A stretch of 64,000 nt of DNA from Desulfobacteraceae bacterium Eth-SRB1 (GTDB taxonomy: Bacteria; Desulfobacterota; Desulfobacteria; Desulfobacterales; ETH-SRB1), in NCBI GenBank assembly GCA_004193555.1, contig RPGP01000001.1:1166790-1230789 (forward strand). Reading direction: 5' to 3'. The position numbers were made by a program, and so were the translations under genes. The notes under the pieces were generated by a model. That model worked only from the letters and a program-made list of their open reading frames with translations, ran no database searches and was not told the DNA's origin. Within the stretch, counting starts at the first letter, position 1; each line of letters starts with the position of its first letter. Below are positions 34,991 through 43,831 of the stretch, one piece after another.

Positions 34991-36254
34991 GGGCGGAAGA
35001 GTAATTGATCCAGGCAAGTTAGACGGCATCATGGATATTCTGATTGAAGATGGAAAGATAGTAGAGGTCAGGGATCAGGGATCAGGGTTCAGAGGTCAGG
35101 GGTCAGAAGTCAAAGTTATTGACGCTTCAGGTAAAATAGTGACGCCCGGGTTGATTGATATGCATGTCCATTTTCGGGAGCCTGGGCATGAATATAAAGA
35201 AACTATAAAAACAGGCTGCAAGGCGGCGGCCTTTGGCGGTTTTACCGCTGTCTGCACAATGCCGAATACAAACCCTGTAAACGACAACAGTCAGGTTACG
35301 GAATATATATTAAAAAAGGCCGGCCTTGCGGATATGGTTCGTGTTTACCCGATTGCAGCGATAAGCCCTGGACTCAAGGGAAAAGGCTTGTGTGAATATG
35401 GAGAGTTAAAAGAGGCAGGAGCTGTCGCTGTTTCCGATGACGGCAACCCTGTAACGGACAGCCGGCTTATGCGCAGAGCCCTGGAATATGCAAAAGGATT
35501 CGGTCTTCCGATTATTTCCCATTGCGAGGTTCTTGATCTTGTTGCAAATGGGGTTATGAATGAAGGGGCGGTTGCGACACGAATGGGGCTTGGCGGGATA
35601 CCAAATGCTGCTGAAAGCATTATGGTCATGCGGGATATAGCGCTTTGTGAATTAACCGAGGCTGCTCTTCATATTGCCCACGTGAGCACAATTGAATCTG
35701 TGCGCGCGATAAGGGATGCAAAAAACAGGGGCGTCTGCGTTACCGCGGAAACAGCGCCGCACTATTTTACGCTGACAGAGGATGCTGTCGAGGGTTATAA
35801 TACAAATGCAAAGATGAATCCTCCCTTGCGTTCCGGTCATGACAGGGATGCTGTTCTTGAAGGGCTGTCTGACGGAACCATTGATGTTATTGCCACAGAT
35901 CATGCGCCTCATTCCTCTATCGAAAAAGATGTTGAATTCGATCTTGCGGCAAACGGCATAATAGGACTTGAGACATCGGTTGCCCTGGGTTTGAAGCTGG
36001 TTGAAAACAACGTGATAACAATCACAGATCTTATAGCAAAGATGTCGACAAATCCTGCCCGTATTCTGGGCCTTGAACAAGGCATAAAAAAAGGCAAGCC
36101 TGCCGATATAACCATTATCGACCCGGATATAACATACAAGGTAGATGCCGCCGGCTTTCAATCTTTAAGTCGCAACACGCCCTTTGACGGCTGGGATATG
36201 AAAGGAAGGGCGGTTCTGACAATGGTGGGCGGGAAGGTTGTGTTTGAACGATAA
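34974..36254 (+). CDS. pyrC: Dihydroorotase
   Basis: A 426-aa class I dihydroorotase; a zinc amidohydrolase closing carbamoyl-aspartate to dihydroorotate. Motifs: [15 protein letters not shown] (first metal site), [28 protein letters not shown] and IATDHAPHS. Residues about 31-46 ([16 protein letters not shown]) are encoded by a 7-bp tandem repeat inserted in the small N-terminal beta domain; relatives have a short turn there. Start overlaps pyrB, and its end overlaps the following kinase gene by 17 bases. Confidence 0.95.
   Translation: MLMLIRGGRVIDPGKLDGIMDILIEDGKIVEVRDQGSGFRGQGSEVKVIDASGKIVTPGLIDMHVHFREPGHEYKETIKTGCKAAAFGGFTAVCTMPNTNPVNDNSQVTEYILKKAGLADMVRVYPIAAISPGLKGKGLCEYGELKEAGAVAVSDDGNPVTDSRLMRRALEYAKGFGLPIISHCEVLDLVANGVMNEGAVATRMGLGGIPNAAESIMVMRDIALCELTEAALHIAHVSTIESVRAIRDAKNRGVCVTAETAPHYFTLTEDAVEGYNTNAKMNPPLRSGHDRDAVLEGLSDGTIDVIATDHAPHSSIEKDVEFDLAANGIIGLETSVALGLKLVENNVITITDLIAKMSTNPARILGLEQGIKKGKPADITIIDPDITYKVDAAGFQSLSRNTPFDGWDMKGRAVLTMVGGKVVFER
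35065..35112. repeat. 7-bp tandem repeat inside pyrC
   Basis: About seven imperfect GGTCAGG/GATCAGG units. Seven-base units shift frame every copy, so only particular copy numbers keep pyrC open. The same motif family appears reversed in the region upstream of pdxA (59335-59370). Confidence 0.85.
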
Positions 36255-37890
36255 TCCTCTGGAGAGAAAACTTCGATGGTTGATGTTTTTCAGGGTTGTA
36301 ATTGCGACTTTTCTGCTTGGCATTGCCACCTTTATCCGGATTAAAGTAACAGGACCATCTTCGCAGACAGCGCTTGCGCCAACATATCTCATCATAGCAT
36401 TAACCTATCTTCTTTCTTTCACCGGCCTTTTTATTCCAAAGATCATCAAAAACATCAGGGCCAACATATATATACAAAGCATTTTGGATCTTTCGCTTAT
36501 AACCGGACTTGTATATGTAACAGGCGGAGTTGAGAGCATCTATTCCGTTCTTTATCCTTTGGTCATTATCTATTCAGCCCTCTTTTTGGCCGGTAGAGGA
36601 GGGTTAATCTCAGCCTCAGCCAGCAGCATATTTTACGGGCTGCTGCTTGATCTGGAATACTACGGTATTATTCGACCCATATACCAGTGGGGCTATGATT
36701 ATGACTGCGATGCAGGTTATGTTTTTTCGAGAATTTTTGTCCATATTATATCTTTTTATATTATTGCATTATTGACAAGTTATGCTGTTAAACAGGAAAA
36801 AAAGACCAGAGAGCTTCTCGCGGAAAAGGAAAGCGCTTTTGATCAGCTTGACCTGCTGCACAGAAGCATAATCGAGTCTGTAGATACAGGGATTTTAACA
36901 ATCGATCTTAATGGAAATATAAAATCTTTTAACACAGGGGCTGAAAAAATTACCGGTTTTTTGCGTTTCAAAATCATAAATAAAAAGGTTGATGATGTCT
37001 TCCCTTTTTTTTCAGACATGCTGAATAAAGAAGGCCCATGGAAACCTGGAGGCAGATTTGAAATCACGGATTCAGAAAAGATACTGGGTTGTTCCGTTTC
37101 TCCCCTTGTTGACGGCAATAGAGAAAAAATAGGCAATATTCTGATCTTTCAGGATTTGACCATTGTTAAAGAAATGGAATATCAGATTGAAAAAAACAAA
37201 CAACTTGCATTTGTTGGTGAAATGGCCGCAGGCCTTGCCCATGAAATAAGAAACCCTCTCGCGTCAATCAGCGGGCCGATTCAGATGTTAAGGGAAGATT
37301 TAAAGCTGGACGAGACAGATAAAAGGCTCATGCAGATCATATTGAGAGGAAAGGATCGGCTTGAAGGCTTTGTTAAGGATTTTCTTCTTCTGGCGCGGCC
37401 CAAACAGTCTGAACGAAAAGATATCGACGTTAAAGTAATTATAGATGATGTTCTTGAATCTTTTCGATTTAGCTCTGAATGGAGTGAAGATATTGAAGTA
37501 ATCATGAACTTGTGCGATCAGGCCGGTATATATGGCAACAAGGCTGAGATAAGACAGGTGATCTGGAATCTCATTTTAAATGCCGTCCAGGCGATGCCCG
37601 AGGGGGGCAGACTGAAAATAGAAATTAGGCATGTGTTCAATGATAAGAAAAAATATCTTGAGATACAAATAAGCGATACCGGCTGTGGAATCGAAGAAAA
37701 AAATCAGGACAGAGTGTTTGAACCCTTTTACACAACCAAGGAAAGCGGCACAGGCCTTGGAATGGCAATTGTAAACAGGATTGTGGAAAGCCACATGGGT
37801 AAAATCAGAATCAAAAGCAAACCGGGGAAAGGCACGGATTGTATAGTTTTGTTGCCTGTAAAAGAGCTAAGAGTGCCTAAAGTGAGCTAA
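36238..37890 (+). CDS. pilS: PilS-like sensor histidine kinase
   Basis: A 550-aa membrane histidine kinase. The N-terminal six-helix PilS-type domain (residues about 15-185) is followed by a PAS domain ([20 protein letters not shown]), HisKA with the phosphoacceptor in [20 protein letters not shown], and HATPase boxes [23 protein letters not shown] and GTGLGMAIV. In Pseudomonas, PilS with PilR controls pilA from a sigma-54 promoter. GTG 36238 overlaps pyrC. The last residues (VPKVS) and the TAA are provided by a dispersed repeat, so the original C-terminal end is lost. Confidence 0.85.
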   Translation: MCLNDNPLERKLRWLMFFRVVIATFLLGIATFIRIKVTGPSSQTALAPTYLIIALTYLLSFTGLFIPKIIKNIRANIYIQSILDLSLITGLVYVTGGVESIYSVLYPLVIIYSALFLAGRGGLISASASSIFYGLLLDLEYYGIIRPIYQWGYDYDCDAGYVFSRIFVHIISFYIIALLTSYAVKQEKKTRELLAEKESAFDQLDLLHRSIIESVDTGILTIDLNGNIKSFNTGAEKITGFLRFKIINKKVDDVFPFFSDMLNKEGPWKPGGRFEITDSEKILGCSVSPLVDGNREKIGNILIFQDLTIVKEMEYQIEKNKQLAFVGEMAAGLAHEIRNPLASISGPIQMLREDLKLDETDKRLMQIILRGKDRLEGFVKDFLLLARPKQSERKDIDVKVIIDDVLESFRFSSEWSEDIEVIMNLCDQAGIYGNKAEIRQVIWNLILNAVQAMPEGGRLKIEIRHVFNDKKKYLEIQISDTGCGIEEKNQDRVFEPFYTTKESGTGLGMAIVNRIVESHMGKIRIKSKPGKGTDCIVLLPVKELRVPKVS

Positions 37891-38015
37891 AGTGCCTAAA
37901 ATGCCTAAAGTTAAGGAATGCGCCTTTGGCGCTACTAATTTTAGCTTTAAAATCAGCACGCCGAAGGTGTACCTCAACTTTAGGCACTTTAGAGCACTTT
38001 AGGCACTTTAGCTCG
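37866..38015. repeat. GTGCCTAAAG palindromic repeat array, left part
   Basis: Tandem gtgcctaaagt/gagctaaagt units, then aaggaatgcgcctttggcg, then the inverse units (ctcaactttaggcactttag, agcactttaggcactttagc). It forms a long imperfect palindrome. It covers the 3' end of pilS and runs up to the ribosome-binding site of the four-helix-bundle gene. Related copy at 58190-58314. Confidence 0.8.
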
Positions 38016-38033
38016 CTTACAAGAGGAGGAAAG

Positions 38034-38387
38034 GTGGATAACAAAGAATTTGCTGCAGCACTTGAAAAACGGACACGAGAATTTGCAGTGCGAATTATTC
38101 GCTTATCTTCAAAGTTGCCGAACACACCCGAAGGCAGAGTGATACGGAATCAGATTACTAAATCCGGCACATCTATAGGCGCTAATTATCGTGAGGCAAA
38201 TCGTTCCAGAAGCAAAGCGGATTTTAAGAACAAAATTTTCATTTGTGTAAGCGAAGCAAGCGAAACTCAATATTGGCTTGAAGTAGTTGTAGAAGCAAAA
38301 ATGTTGCCGTGGGAGCAGGTAAAAACAGAGCACGAAGAATGTGGTGAACTATTGGCCATTTTCACTTCGATTTCTACAAAACTTTAA
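38034..38387 (+). CDS. Four-helix bundle protein (S23/23S-rRNA-intervening-sequence type)
   Basis: A 117-aa protein of the four helix bundle family first known from ORFs in 23S rRNA intervening sequences. It shows FAVRIIRLSSKLPNTPEGRV, QITKSGTSIGANYREANRSR and SKADFKNKIFICVSEASETQ, with YWLEVVVEA after. GTG 38034 is set by a strong AGAGGAGGAAAG upstream; the open frame extends to 37926 in repeat DNA. It splits pilS from pilR and is flanked on both sides by the same repeat units, so it looks like an inserted cassette. Function is unknown. Confidence 0.85.
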   Translation: MDNKEFAAALEKRTREFAVRIIRLSSKLPNTPEGRVIRNQITKSGTSIGANYREANRSRSKADFKNKIFICVSEASETQYWLEVVVEAKMLPWEQVKTEHEECGELLAIFTSISTKL

Positions 38388-38397
38388 AATAGCCAGA

Positions 38398-38450
38398 ATA
38401 CCTTAACTTTAGGCATTTTAGGCACTTTAATATACTTTAGGCACTTGTAA
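38398..38450. repeat. TTTAGGCACTTTA repeat array, right part
   Basis: Units ccttaactttaggcatttta, ggcactttaatatacttta and ggcacttg close the cassette holding the four-helix-bundle gene. They are inverse to the units at the left edge (37866-37915). Confidence 0.75.
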
Positions 38451-38469
38451 TTTAATACAGGAGTAATGA

Positions 38470-39834
38470 ATGGCGAAGATTCTCGTTGTTGATGATGATC
38501 AGGGTATGAGAGAATTTCTTGAGATTTTGCTGGCAAGGGAAGGATATGATGTTGCCCTTGCTTCAGGAGGTAAAGAAGCGCTAAGCCTGTGTAAAAAGCA
38601 TAAATTTGATCTGGCCATTACTGATCTGAAGATGCCCAGAGTCGATGGAATCGATGTTTTGAAATCCATCAGGGAGATTTCACCGGAAACAATGGTCATA
38701 TTAATCACAGCTTTTGCTTCCGGTGAGACAGCGGTCGCCGCGATGAAAGAGGGGGCGTACGATTATCTTGAGAAGAATTTTGACGTTGAGGACCTCAAGG
38801 CAGTGATAAAGGATGCGCTCAGCAGGAAGGGCATTAAAAAGGAAGACGCTGTTTTCATGAAACATGTGGAGGATGCTCTTTCTTTCGGGGATATGATTGG
38901 AAAAAGCAAGGGCATGTTAAAGGTCTATTCACTTGTTAAAAAAGTGGCGGATACTACTGCAAACGTTCTAATTGCCGGTGAAAGCGGCACCGGCAAGGAG
39001 CTTGTCGCCAGGGCAATCCATGAAAACAGTCCAAGGAACGATAAATCATTTGTTGTTATAAACTGCGGCGGCATACCGGAAAACCTCCTGGAAAGCGAAC
39101 TGTTCGGTTATATGAAGGGGTCATTCAGCGGAGCCCATGCGGATAAACCAGGCCTTTTCGAGGTAGCGCATATGGGAACGATTTTTCTTGACGAGATCGG
39201 TGAGTTGCCGCTGTTTCTTCAGGTCAAACTCCTTCGGGTTGTTCAGGAAAAAACCTTCAGAAGGATAGGCGGGGCAGAGGATGTCAGGGTGGATGTAAGG
39301 ATTATATCCGCCACAAATCAGGATCTGGTACAGAAAGTTAAAAATGGCGGTTTCAGAGAGGATCTCTATTACAGGCTTAACGTAATTCCCATAGAGATCC
39401 CGCCTTTAAGGGAAAGAAATGAAGATATTCCCTTGCTGACAAGCTATTTTATAGAAAAGTATTCAAAAGAATTTGGAAAGGAGATCAATAAGATATCTCC
39501 TTATGCCCTGCAGCTCCTTATGAAATATCCTTTTCCCGGAAATGTAAGAGAACTGGAAAACATCATTGAAAGAAGTGTTGCTCTCGAGACCACGAATATA
39601 ATCCTGCCGGAAAACCTCGTTATGCCTGGAACCGGTGGGATAGATCAGGATACTGCTTTAAGCGCCGGCATTCCTGAGGAAGGTATAAGCTTGAATGAGG
39701 AGCTGGCAAAGGCCGAGAGGCTTTTGATAAAAAATGCTCTTCAAAAGACAAACGGTTCAAAAACAAAGGCCGCTAAGCTTCTCAACGTAAGTTTTGATTC
39801 ATTGCGCTACAGGCTGGAGAAACTCGATATATAA
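38470..39834 (+). CDS. pilR: PilR-like sigma-54-dependent response regulator
   Basis: A 454-aa NtrC-family activator. The receiver domain (phospho-acceptor Asp52 in TDLKMPRVDG) is followed by the AAA+ domain with Walker A GESGTGKE (169-176) and the sigma-54 loop, which reads GSFSGA (216-221) instead of the usual GAFTGA. A Fis-type helix-turn-helix (GSKTKAAKLLNVSFDSLRYR) ends the protein. In the receiver the conserved KP is KN (102-103). Likely target: the sigma-54 promoter of the pilin gene at 43732. It once must have followed pilS directly. Confidence 0.85.
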   Translation: MAKILVVDDDQGMREFLEILLAREGYDVALASGGKEALSLCKKHKFDLAITDLKMPRVDGIDVLKSIREISPETMVILITAFASGETAVAAMKEGAYDYLEKNFDVEDLKAVIKDALSRKGIKKEDAVFMKHVEDALSFGDMIGKSKGMLKVYSLVKKVADTTANVLIAGESGTGKELVARAIHENSPRNDKSFVVINCGGIPENLLESELFGYMKGSFSGAHADKPGLFEVAHMGTIFLDEIGELPLFLQVKLLRVVQEKTFRRIGGAEDVRVDVRIISATNQDLVQKVKNGGFREDLYYRLNVIPIEIPPLRERNEDIPLLTSYFIEKYSKEFGKEINKISPYALQLLMKYPFPGNVRELENIIERSVALETTNIILPENLVMPGTGGIDQDTALSAGIPEEGISLNEELAKAERLLIKNALQKTNGSKTKAAKLLNVSFDSLRYRLEKLDI

Positions 39835-39838
39835 TAAT

Positions 39839-39880
39839 GGTTCACAGTTCATGGTTCACAGTTCATGGTTCACAGTTCAT
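39839..39880. repeat. 14-bp tandem repeat x3
   Basis: Three perfect copies of GGTTCACAGTTCAT directly after the pilR stop. The remainder of the 335-base gap before the ATPase gene is filled by the next two elements. Confidence 0.85.
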
Positions 39881-39918
39881 GGTTTTTTGCTCAACCCAAC
39901 CTGAATTTTAAAGAAAGC

Positions 39919-39999
39919 TGTCATTTCGAGCGGAGCGAGAAATCTAATAGTTTTGGGAATACGGCATGTTAAAGATTTTTCCCTTCAGTCGAAATGACA
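39919..39999. mobile_element. TGTCATTTCGAG palindromic element, copy 1
   Basis: TGTCATTTCGAGCGGAGCGA, then gaaatct, and the inverse end aagatttttcccttcagtcg-aaatgaca. A second copy is at 44306-44386. Such elements are dispersed in many bacterial genomes; no coding content. Confidence 0.75.
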
Positions 40000-40013
40000 T
40001 ACCGGCTGAATCC

Positions 40014-40036
40014 GACTTTTTGCGGCTAAATCAAAA
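40014..40036 (+). repeat. GACTTTTTGCGGCTAAATCA motif upstream of ATPase 1
   Basis: A 23-base block identical to the one at 41839-41861. It precedes the first DUF4143-type ATPase gene by about 130 bases, and the second by about 80. Confidence 0.65.
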
Positions 40037-40169
40037 AAAAGTGTAAACTGCTTTCCTGTTTGTATGAAGGATGTCCGGGTAAAAGCAGGAAATTATTATT
40101 GACAATTGCGTTTAAAGGAGATATTTTAAATATCATATTGCACTTAAATCCGATATCGAGAATATCAAC

Positions 40170-41609
40170 ATGCTAAATCATCTGATTAATCAAAATATCT
40201 GGTGGCAAGACGCGTCCCTGATTGAGAAAGACCCAAAAATCATGGAATGGCAAAAGCAATCGCTAAAATGGCAGCCTTCCTTGATGGATGAGTTTGATTT
40301 CTCTTCCTTTCATATATACACATTGCGGGGTCCGCGGCAGGTGGGTAAAACTACACTGCTTAAGCTTATGATCAAAAAATTACTTAAAGACCCTGAAATC
40401 AAAAAAGAACAGATTGTCTATTACAGTGCAGATAATCTGGATTCTTATAAAGATATTATCGAACTGATTGAGACATATTTTGATTTTTTAGACAGATTAC
40501 CTAACCCTCCGGAAAGGGCATTTCTGTTTTTGGATGAAATAACCGCAGTCAACAATTGGCAAAGAGGAATCAAACATCTAACTGATCTTGGAAAGTTGAG
40601 CAACTCTATCCTGATTCTTTCCGGCTCAAACGCTTCTGATCTCAGACTGGGCATAGAGAGGCTTCCAGGCCGCAGAGGAAGAGGGTCTCATCCGGACAAA
40701 ATTTTATTGCCGCTTACCTTTCGGGAATATGTATCACTCACATCACCGGATATGGCAGCACATTTCAAAGAAATACCTCTTTTTGATGTTTTTAATCTTA
40801 CAGAGGGCAATTTCAGTGATATCTTTACATTCAATCCTTACAAGCGCTCTCTTTCCAGATTGTTTGATCGCTATTTAATCAGCGGCGGATTCATAAAATC
40901 AATTAACGAACTGTATAGTTCCGGCTTTATAGCATTTGACATCTATGAAATCTATCTTCAATGGATCCGCGGCGATATGGCAAAAGCAGGTAAAAGTGAA
41001 AGAACTACGCGACAGATTATATCCCGGTTATTGAAAATAACGGTTTCTGTTTTTGGATGGGAAACGATTGCCAAAAAGATTGATATTGCCACTCATAAGA
41101 CTGTTTCAGAATATATGCAGGTTATGGAGGACTCATTTATACTAAGGCTTCTTTACCAGGCAGATGTTAATACCGGACTGCCAAGGGTAAAAAAAATGAA
41201 AAAGTTCTATTTTCTTGATCCGTTTATCTTGTGGTCTTTATGGGGGTGGGTTGAAAACTGGTTATTCTTTCAGGAAAAAAGTGAAGAGAAACTCAGAAAC
41301 ATAAAGATTAAGAGCTGCCTTGCCGAAATGGCAGTGGCTAATCTTCTTTTTCATTGTTACGAGGTAAAAGACTGGACAGGCTCTCGAGTCTTTTTCTTTC
41401 GAAATAACGGCGAGATCGATTTTTTGATTAAACAGGATAATATCTTGATGCCTGTTGAAGTTAAGTATCAAAATAAGATTGAGAAAAACGATTTCAAATT
41501 AATAAATAAGTTGGGATTTAAGAAAGGAGTAATCATTTCTAAAGATACTTTTTACTGTAATAATGGCTATATGAGTATACCGCTGGAAATATTTTTGATG
41601 GTCTTTTGA
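40170..41609 (+). CDS. AAA_14/DUF4143-type ATPase, copy 1
   Basis: A 479-aa P-loop ATPase. Walker A RGPRQVGKTTLLKLM (near residue 54), Walker B AFLFLDEITAVNNWQRG, and sensor ILSGSNASDLRLG. The C-terminal DUF4143 part has RVFFFRNNGEIDFLIKQDN and MPVEVKYQNK, a PD-(D/E)XK-like D-x(n)-E-x-K signature. Widespread in mobile-rich genomes; role unknown, sometimes linked to defence or toxin-antitoxin functions. ATG 40170 follows a dispersed-repeat region. Full length. Confidence 0.8.
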   Translation: MLNHLINQNIWWQDASLIEKDPKIMEWQKQSLKWQPSLMDEFDFSSFHIYTLRGPRQVGKTTLLKLMIKKLLKDPEIKKEQIVYYSADNLDSYKDIIELIETYFDFLDRLPNPPERAFLFLDEITAVNNWQRGIKHLTDLGKLSNSILILSGSNASDLRLGIERLPGRRGRGSHPDKILLPLTFREYVSLTSPDMAAHFKEIPLFDVFNLTEGNFSDIFTFNPYKRSLSRLFDRYLISGGFIKSINELYSSGFIAFDIYEIYLQWIRGDMAKAGKSERTTRQIISRLLKITVSVFGWETIAKKIDIATHKTVSEYMQVMEDSFILRLLYQADVNTGLPRVKKMKKFYFLDPFILWSLWGWVENWLFFQEKSEEKLRNIKIKSCLAEMAVANLLFHCYEVKDWTGSRVFFFRNNGEIDFLIKQDNILMPVEVKYQNKIEKNDFKLINKLGFKKGVIISKDTFYCNNGYMSIPLEIFLMVF

Positions 41610-41838
41610 ACTGCAACAACTCAGATTTTTTTATCTTCTTTTCATTATACATAGACGACACCGTTGTAATAATTAATTACGCTAATATACAGTTTTGTAT
41701 AATATCGTCAACAATAAATTTCTGCCCGAATCAAGCCATTCAAGACCTTCCACCTTCAGTCTATCCACCTGAGTAGTTACGATTTTGCGCTTTTTGCTTG
41801 CCCAGTTAAATTGTTACTTCATTTATTTAACCGGGGCG

Positions 41839-41861
41839 ACTTTTTGCGGCTAAATCAAAAG
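41839..41861 (+). repeat. GACTTTTTGCGGCTAAATCA motif upstream of ATPase 2
   Basis: Second copy of the block at 40014. The surrounding 331-base gap also holds CTTCAGTCTATCCACCTGAG (41754 on), a module shared with 15523 and 60204, and the phrase atttatttaaccggggcgac related to the GxxExxY leader. Confidence 0.65.
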
Positions 41862-41940
41862 AGAAGAATCCTTGCGACTTTTTTGAGCATTTATTTAAAA
41901 TAGTTTGACTTTTTTATACATATATGGCAAATAGTCATTT

Positions 41941-43155
41941 ATGATTAAGAGAAATCTATACGATATCGCGTTTTCCACTCAGTGGGGGCGTCAGATGCGG
42001 TTTGTCACCGGTCCTCGGCAGGTTGGAAAAACAACCCTTGCCAGGCAAAAACTTCGCGAAGAAAAGTCGGAACAGTTATACTATCTATGGGATCTGCGAA
42101 ATGTTCGTCAAAGATATAAAGAAAATGAGCTCTTTTTTACGGAAGACGCTATGGATCCCGCAAAAAAGCTCTGGATCTGTTTCGACGAAATCCACAAGAT
42201 GCCGAAGTGGAAAAATATCTTAAAAGCGGTTTTTGATGAGACATCGGACAGATATCAATTCATCGTTACAGGATCGGCGAAACTGAACATCATGAAACGC
42301 GCAGGAGACAGCCTTGCGGGCCGTTACTTTACGTTTCATTTGATGCCACTTACTCTAAATGAAGTGCATTCTGATTCCTCTGTGCAAACAGATATTCCGA
42401 AATTTGCTCACCAGTTCATAGAGCTTGCGCTTGATGTAGCGCCGGCTCCGCAGGAATCGCTTGAGCAATTATTGAAATACAGCGGCTTTCCTGAACCATT
42501 TCTGCAACAATCGCAGGCATTTCACAAAAAGTGGGCACGGGATTATATAGATACGGTCATACGCGAAGATATCGGGGCATTGACAAGAATTGTTGACCGG
42601 GAATATATCTTTGACCTGTACAACCTGCTCCCGGAAATGATCGGCAGTCCTCTGTCGCAGTCGTCGCTTGCTTCTCACCTTCAGATCAGCCCGGTCACTG
42701 TAAAGAATTATCTCCGCCGGCTGGAAGATTTTTATCTGACATTTTCCATAAGACCTTATTCGAAAAACATAAAGCGGTCACTGCTGAAGGCCGGTAAATA
42801 CTACCTCTATGATTGGTCCAGGATTAAGAATAAAGGCGCTCGGTTTGAAAATTACATAGCCTGCGAATTAAACGCGCGACTGAGCCTGTGGGAAGATGCG
42901 ACTGGTGACGATTTTCACCTGTTCTACATCCGGAACAAGCAAAAACAGGAAACCGACTTTCTCGTCGTCAGAAACACTGAGCCATGGCTTCTTGTGGAAT
43001 CAAAACTTACAGATGGTCCCATTGATCGTCACCATTTTGAAACCATGAGCGCTCTAAACAATGTGCCGTTTATACAGGTCTGCCTGGAGTCAAATATCGC
43101 GTCAATGCAGAAACGAAATGCGTATAGGATATCAGCGTGCCGGCTTTTCGGGTAA
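41941..43155 (+). CDS. AAA_14/DUF4143-type ATPase, copy 2
   Basis: A 404-aa P-loop ATPase. Walker A VTGPRQVGKTTLARQ lies near residue 21, Walker B KLWICFDEIHKMPKWKNILK, sensor FIVTGSAKLNIMKRAGDSLA. The DUF4143 region has a winged helix (SLASHLQISPVTVKNYLRRL) and the nuclease-like end RNKQKQETDFLVVRN and LLVESKLTDGP. Divergent from copy 1, so not a recent duplicate, yet both share an upstream 23-base block. Start ATG 41941; no strong Shine-Dalgarno. Confidence 0.8.
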   Translation: MIKRNLYDIAFSTQWGRQMRFVTGPRQVGKTTLARQKLREEKSEQLYYLWDLRNVRQRYKENELFFTEDAMDPAKKLWICFDEIHKMPKWKNILKAVFDETSDRYQFIVTGSAKLNIMKRAGDSLAGRYFTFHLMPLTLNEVHSDSSVQTDIPKFAHQFIELALDVAPAPQESLEQLLKYSGFPEPFLQQSQAFHKKWARDYIDTVIREDIGALTRIVDREYIFDLYNLLPEMIGSPLSQSSLASHLQISPVTVKNYLRRLEDFYLTFSIRPYSKNIKRSLLKAGKYYLYDWSRIKNKGARFENYIACELNARLSLWEDATGDDFHLFYIRNKQKQETDFLVVRNTEPWLLVESKLTDGPIDRHHFETMSALNNVPFIQVCLESNIASMQKRNAYRISACRLFG

Positions 43156-43177
43156 ATAGTAAGTTGCAGGTTGGGTT

Positions 43178-43478
43178 GCTCCTCCGAAATTCAACAGTGA
43201 CTTTTCCGGCCTTATGGTTGAATTCAAGGCCAGGGTCGAAAAAACGCCGGGGAAAACGCCGTGGAAAACGCTGGGGAAAACGCCGGATGCCATACTTTTG
43301 CTTTTGGATGAAAAGCCATCTTTATCCATCCCTGAAATTGCAGAAAAGATTAATAAATCAAAAAGCGCTCGCTGTAGAACGGGCCATCAGAAAGCTGCGC
43401 GAAGAAGGCCGTTTAAAACGAATCGGTCCTGCCAAAGGTGGGCATTGGAAAATAATAAAAGAGGTTCTTCCGGTTTAG
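43178..43478 (+). pseudogene. AlbA_2-type regulator, C-terminal remnant with frameshift
   Basis: One frame reads APPKFNSDFSGLMVEFKARV, then a GKTP repeat linker, then LLLLDEKPSLSIPEIAEKIN; a neighbouring frame continues AVERAIRKLREEGRLKRIGP and AKGGHWKII. Joined, they give the end of the GHKL-like domain and the winged helix of AlbA_2-type proteins, the family of the intact gene at 14025. A frameshift near 43365 and the loss of the N-terminal two thirds make it dead. Confidence 0.7.
43239..43286. repeat. 12-bp tandem repeat x4 (GKTP linker)
   Basis: Four imperfect copies of GGAAAACGCCGG encode GKTP/WKTL repeats immediately before the winged helix of the AlbA_2 remnant. This is the same position as the SEGV repeats of the gene at 14025. 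Confidence 0.85.
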
Positions 43479-43617
43479 GGTCCCTTACCCCTTTCAAATC
43501 CTGAGCATCCTGTATATCCTGTCAAAAAAATGGTGAAAACAACGTTTCTTTGGTGAAAATCGCAGGTTTTATTTTTCTGCTATCTCCACCCTGTTTGTCA
43601 TTTCTGCTCCTATATTT

Positions 43618-43685
43618 GTCATTCCCGCGGAGGCGGGAATCCATAACGGTTTGAAAATACATCGATTCCCGTTTGCACGGGAATA
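43618..43685. repeat. ATTCCCGC-type palindromic repeat
   Basis: TCATTCCCGCGGAGGCGGGA with the partner cgattcccgtttgcacgggaat: two nested GC-rich hairpins of a kind dispersed in many proteobacteria. It lies upstream of the pilin promoter. The rest of 43479-43731 shows nothing further. Confidence 0.7.
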
Positions 43686-43731
43686 ACTATTCAGGCTGTT
43701 TACAGCAAAATCCAAAGGTCTCAAAATGATA

Positions 43732-43747
43732 TGGCATATTAATTGCT
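43732..43747 (+). promoter_or_regulatory. Sigma-54 promoter of pilA
   Basis: TGGCATATTAATTGCT fits the -24/-12 consensus TGGCAC-N5-TTGCW with exactly ten bases between GG and GC. The transcript would begin about 43758, giving a leader of about 75 bases before the pilin ATG. A PilS/PilR pair 4 kb upstream is the logical regulator. Confidence 0.75.
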
Positions 43748-43831
43748 TATAACTCAACTGAACTTAAATTAAAAAACCCGTAAATATCCTAACACCTATC
43801 ACCTAACACCTAAAAACAGGGAGGTTTTAAA

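Noticed and set aside
35652-36161. 169-codon minus-strand frame opposite pyrC
   Set aside because: Shadow of pyrC; no recognisable motif and no ribosome-binding site.
43137-43478. 113-codon frame as an intact gene after the second DUF4143 ATPase
   Set aside because: Its first half is a shifted reading of a GKTP-repeat linker; the true protein similarity jumps between frames, so it is a frameshifted remnant.
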